Source: Gammaproteobacteria bacterium (GTDB taxonomy: Bacteria > Gemmatimonadota > Gemmatimonadetes > Longimicrobiales > Gaopeijiaceae). Taken from it: a DNA stretch of 64,000 bases. This document shows positions 61,601 to 64,000 of this stretch, in pieces (the stretch's first letter is position 1; each line of letters starts with the position of its first letter). Made by a program: the position numbers and the translations under genes. Under the pieces are notes generated by a model, which searched no databases, was not told the DNA's origin, and saw only the letters and a program-made list of their open reading frames with translations. Where the stretch lies: positions 1 to 64,000 of the forward strand of contig JAPPJO010000017.1 in NCBI GenBank assembly GCA_028820325.1. Direction: 5' to 3'.

Positions 61601-61864
61601 ACCCAGGTACTCGGCGCGGACCACGTGCTCCCCGGCAGGGACGTTCAGAAGTAGAACCTGCCCCTCGGCGTTGGTGAGCGAACCGATGCTCGTGTCGACC
61701 AGGTAGACCTGCGCACCGACAATTGCGCGCCCCGATCCGGCATCGCGCACCTCTCCTGCCAGTGTGCCCGAAGCCTGCGCCATCAGCGGAGCGCTACCCC
61801 AGCCCACAGCAAGGCAGGTGATGAGTGCGATTCCTGCGGTGCGTGAGAACTTGTCAAACGCCAT
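58616..61864 (-). CDS. SusC/RagA-family TonB-dependent transporter
   Basis: A 1082-residue outer-membrane receptor from ATG 61864 (AGGAGG upstream). After a signal peptide come a CarboxypepD-regulatory-like domain (about 30-110, SGTLAGEVRDAGSGRAIVGAQV), the sequence LDEIVVTGAGQ marking the plug, the plug (ISVTELEDAP to LKGAAAATLYGTEASNGVIQIFTKRG) and a 22-strand-type barrel ending in Phe (FAIGFRAGF). It imports large substrates with SusD using TonB energy. The neighbours (amidohydrolase, serine hydrolases) hint at peptides or acyl-amino acids rather than glycans. First gene of a roughly 12-kb minus-strand operon. Confidence 0.94.
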   Translation of the reverse strand: MAFDKFSRTAGIALITCLAVGWGSAPLMAQASGTLAGEVRDAGSGRAIVGAQVYLVDTSIGSLTNAEGQVLLLNVPAGEHVVRAEYLGYRRVDQTVQVESGETVQVTFDLEETALQLDEIVVTGAGQQTERRKLGNTVAAISVTELEDAPTLSFSEILQGREPGVIAMPEGGVTGEGARIRIRGSASLSQSNEPIVYVDGVRVDRGGGYHSPYIDTGGGGQPSRLDDIQIESIERVEILKGAAAATLYGTEASNGVIQIFTKRGRSGAPRWTLSSELGASNYDMDAAYDPLSGWTASAEDAARLSSFYGITIRPYEPYSIPEFYHFGVENGWNTNNNLSVSGGTDAVTYFLSGTYGFQDGPFGFTELGPTRDTDRKAQASASVQLLPVEGLSVGLTSSFTDRRMEVPQNNNTLYSPIGLINDANPNEGTCGDSNRVSFGICDGPGNPLASTFFATSREASQIQTQQNVRHYTGSLSTQWNALSRDAWDLSLDGTFGVDFTSEFGSTLVPLGWNVDNFTSNDTEGRRAVSDRVQRQLTTDVKGIWDWQVNNDLTSNTVVGGQAFINKERIHSSFGEVFPGPGLDVVGAASDQGVFEQVLEQVNAGLFVQNQLGYQDFVFATVGGRFDKHSAFGQEAGRAFYPKAGLSVVPSQRSAWESSTFSTFRLRAAIGKSGLQPGAFDKFTTFSPLPSAEGPGLQPDNLGNPDLNPEVSTEWEVGGEAGFFNDRASIDVTYWNREVVDALVARQFPVSGGFINTQLVNIGLLSAKGFDVGIAAYLVDRPNFSLDAFVNGAYLDEVVEDLGGAPPIKVGGSYPRYRNFLAEGFSPGAFLGAQLLEVGSGMVPFDSNGDGQPDTREEYLRYLSEPRDLDDLGLDPLLADEDGDGDPLDHYKGKPIPDWQGSFGIRGSFLGDFRFSTLFEYAYNVHTYNLTYAFREEGSWSRNTPRSARVEATMNNPASTAEQRLEAAMEWATAITGLSPRSGLNVVDRSDYIRLRELSLTYDVPSSLASRLGLETLAVTATGRNLLLWTDYYGVDPEANNAGRGGGYGEIGIDGLESNFLLNVDMYGLPQQRRFAIGFRAGF

Positions 61865-62175
61865 GATTCTGCCTCCTTCATGGGGCAAGACGTCTTGGAA
61901 GGACCCCAACCTCGGCAGGTTGCCGATTCGGCTGGAAGATCTATCGCGAACGCTCATCTCTCCGGACTGAGCGGAGCCAACGCATCGGGAATGCGGTCAA
62001 GCACACGGCCTCTGGCAGAATGTTCTCATGAGGGATGTGTCAACACGTTCACAATACGGACGCCGATCTTCCACCGCAATAGCCCCGAACGGCCCTCCGG
62101 AAGGGGGATATGGCTGAGGGTAGAATCGCGATGGCCGGATCAGGGAAACGCTGGACGCCAGTCCTCCGCGTATCG
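61865..62175. other. 311-nt upstream region of the SusCD operon
   Basis: No gene seen. It should hold the SusC promoter. A perfect minus-strand TTGACA (RC of 62038-62043) is the best -35, but no matching -10 at standard spacing is convincing. The Shine-Dalgarno AGGAGG of SusC lies at its left end. No riboswitch-like or terminator-like structure was noticed. Confidence 0.4.
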
Positions 62176-64000
62176 CTAGAAGGAGGGCGTCACAACGAAT
62201 CCGATCCCATGTTCCCGCGCGAGGGAATTGAGCGCCGGGATCCCCGAGGCAAGCGCGTTCTCGAGCGTCGCGAGTTGCTCGGACAAGTGTGACTCCACGT
62301 CCGCAAGGCGCTCGTGCGCACCTGCGGTCGGTTTCGTGTCCGCACCGGTGACGGTCTCGTACAGGTATCCGAGCTCTCCGAAGACCCGCGGTTCGGCCAC
62401 GAAAACGAATCTCCTGGGAGGAATCTGGGTCAGCGCTTCCTCTACGTCCGCGATCTCCTCTTCCAGCGATCGCGCCGCTGCGGCGACGGGGTGTTCCGGA
62501 TCGTCCACGACCCGTTGGAGCAGATAGTCCAGCTGATCCCGCACTTCACGGATGGCGCGAACGGCACCCTGGGTTTCGGCAATGCGGTCGCGAATGCGGA
62601 GCGCGAGATCCAGCTGCTCCTGAAACTCCGCCTGCGTGGTCTCGATCCGCGGATCCCTCAGGTACTCGAAGGATTGAGTGGCAGACGATGATCCGCCGCG
62701 TAGCCGGACCTGATAGGTTCCGGGAACAGCCTTGGGCCCGGGAATCGAACCGAGCAGGTCATCCGTACCCTCATGGCGCGTGTCCCAGACGAACCGGTTG
62801 AGTCCCGGCTCCACGGGCACTTCACCGGAAACGCTCGAGAAGCTCCGGATCGTTTCGCCTGCCGCGTCGAGGAACTCGAGCGCAACCTCGTCCTGAGGCG
62901 CCTCGCCGAGATGATAGTTCACGATCACGCCGTTGGGCGGATTGGCGCCGACGCGCGGCTCCTCACCCCCGCCTCCGCCGAGCCTGTATGCATCCCTCGG
63001 CTCGTAGAGGTGCGCGGAGGCCCGGGCCACGTCCTCGGTGAGCCCGTGCAGGGGCGACAGATCATCCAGGATCCAGAAGGAGCGCCCCTGGGTCGCGACG
63101 GCCAGGTCCTTTCTGTGAACGGCGATATCCATGACCGGGGAAACGGGGAGGTTGAGCTGGAAGGACTGCCAGTTCTCTCCATCGTCGAAGGAGACGTACA
63201 GGCCAAACTCCCCCCCGGCGTAGAGGAGACCACGCCGGTCCGGATCTTCGCGGACGACGCGGATGAAATGATCCGGGGGAATCCCGTTCGATCCGTTGGC
63301 GAGTCGCTCCCAGGTTGCGCCGTAGTCGTCGGTCCGGAAGATGTAGGGCGCGTGATCGTCCAATCGGTACCTGTGGACGGCGACGACGGCGCGGCCGGGT
63401 TCGTGTACAGACGGGTCGATGGTGGACACGGTGCCCAGCGAGGGGAGGCCGGGCGGCGTCACGTCCTGCCACTCCTGCCCGTTGTCCCGCGAGATGTGGA
63501 TCAGGCCATCGTCGCTGCCGGCCCAGAGTAGGCCCGGCGTGATTGGCGATTCCTCGAAGGCGATGATGGCCGGGTAGACTTCGACCCCGGTGTAGTCGCC
63601 CCCGATCGGACCGCCGACCACTCCCTGCTTCTCCGGATCGTCCCCGGTGAGATCCGGGCTGATCACCTCCCAGCTGTGCCCGTCGTCCGTCGATCTGTGC
63701 ACGAAGTTGGAGGCGTGATACAGGACGCCCGGATCGTGCGGCGAAAAGCGGATCGGAGCGAGCACCGCGAATCGGTACCTGTAGTTCCTCGACTTCTGCC
63801 CCTCGCCGAACTGCGGATAGACCTGGATGTTCCGGGCCTGGCCGGTGGAGTGGTCGTACCGCTCGATGATGCCCTCGTAGTTTCCGGAAATCACGATGTC
63901 CGGATTGCGGGGATCGGGCACGACTTCGCCTTGCTCGCCGCCCCCGACCGCGTGCCAGTCGCTCTCCGTGATGCCGAACGACGTGGTCCGGCTGGCGATC
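62176..64000 (-). CDS. Large BNR/sortilin-type propeller protein, 5' end beyond the window
   Basis: The frame runs to the right edge, so the N-terminal part is missing; 607 residues are visible. It is a paralogue of the protein at 54052-57183, with the same blades and tail: VGGGEQGEVV, ISPDLTGDDPEKQGVVGG, LLYAGGEFGLYVSFDDGE, ATQGRSFWILDDLSPLHGL and a helical C-terminus. The internal GTG at 63921 is not the true start, since upstream residues keep matching the paralogue to the edge. It stops 311 nt before SusC and is likely exported, with a related substrate. Confidence 0.88.
   Translation of the reverse strand, partial: IASRTTSFGITESDWHAVGGGEQGEVVPDPRNPDIVISGNYEGIIERYDHSTGQARNIQVYPQFGEGQKSRNYRYRFAVLAPIRFSPHDPGVLYHASNFVHRSTDDGHSWEVISPDLTGDDPEKQGVVGGPIGGDYTGVEVYPAIIAFEESPITPGLLWAGSDDGLIHISRDNGQEWQDVTPPGLPSLGTVSTIDPSVHEPGRAVVAVHRYRLDDHAPYIFRTDDYGATWERLANGSNGIPPDHFIRVVREDPDRRGLLYAGGEFGLYVSFDDGENWQSFQLNLPVSPVMDIAVHRKDLAVATQGRSFWILDDLSPLHGLTEDVARASAHLYEPRDAYRLGGGGGEEPRVGANPPNGVIVNYHLGEAPQDEVALEFLDAAGETIRSFSSVSGEVPVEPGLNRFVWDTRHEGTDDLLGSIPGPKAVPGTYQVRLRGGSSSATQSFEYLRDPRIETTQAEFQEQLDLALRIRDRIAETQGAVRAIREVRDQLDYLLQRVVDDPEHPVAAAARSLEEEIADVEEALTQIPPRRFVFVAEPRVFGELGYLYETVTGADTKPTAGAHERLADVESHLSEQLATLENALASGIPALNSLAREHGIGFVVTPSF

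Overview
The window is GC-rich and densely coding, and its genes look like those of a Gemmatimonadota-like bacterium, possibly host- or sponge-associated. This is inference from gene content: a SusC/SusD pair next to very large BNR/sortilin-type propeller proteins, many lipoprotein serine hydrolases, a coproporphyrin-type heme operon with HemQ, and a mono-modular fatty-acid-synthase-like PKS. Most genes lie on the minus strand in tightly packed operons with 4-nt stop/start overlaps. Non-ATG starts (GTG, TTG and one probable CTG) are common. No rRNA, tRNA, CRISPR array, complete insertion sequence or phage gene was found.

Layout. 0-6 kb: a giant lipoprotein built from two LRR plus metzincin-like protease modules. 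6-12 kb: an SDR; an 0.85-kb non-coding stretch with a duplicated stem-loop element; then a plus-strand run of serine hydrolase, small beta-rich protein, amidase and a tiny zinc-ribbon protein. 12-23.5 kb (minus): a cluster with a highly reducing type I PKS, a thioester-reductase/sulfotransferase protein and a B12-dependent radical SAM protein. 23.7-28 kb: an epimerase-type reductase, a STAS protein with a small partner, a Tat-exported molybdopterin protein and a porin. 28-34.7 kb: the heme operon hemQ-hemD-hemL-hemE-hemH-hemY. 34.8-41.5 kb: cupin, histidine phosphatase, two GcvT/DmdA-like folate enzymes and two PYROXD2-like FAD oxidoreductases. 41.7-49.7 kb: a beta-propeller lipoprotein, an AbiEi/AbiEii toxin-antitoxin pair, a type III PKS with an ICMT-type methyltransferase, a broken abiEi copy, two lipoproteins, and a GntR regulator divergent from an ornithine-cyclodeaminase-family gene. 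49.7-64 kb: a minus-strand operon with SusC, SusD, a BNR propeller, CapA, a D-aminoacylase-type amidohydrolase and a serine hydrolase, preceded by a second BNR propeller cut by the window edge.

How the genes may work together. The 12-23.5 kb cluster can be read as one assembly line. The PKS would build a reduced acyl chain, the reductase would release it as aldehyde or alcohol, the sulfotransferase would sulfate it, and the radical SAM enzyme would modify it. The PKS and the reductase/sulfotransferase share one reading frame interrupted by a single TGA. No ATG, GTG or TTG lies between that TGA and the reductase nucleotide-binding motif, which is the most unusual observation in the window. The heme operon encodes the coproporphyrin-dependent route (UroD, coproporphyrinogen oxidase, coproporphyrin ferrochelatase, HemQ). 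The SusCD operon looks like an import and processing system for peptide or acyl-amino-acid material.

Limits. All calls come from reading motifs and gene order by eye. No database search, alignment or structure prediction was run. Family names are firmer than substrates, and promoter or operator calls are tentative.
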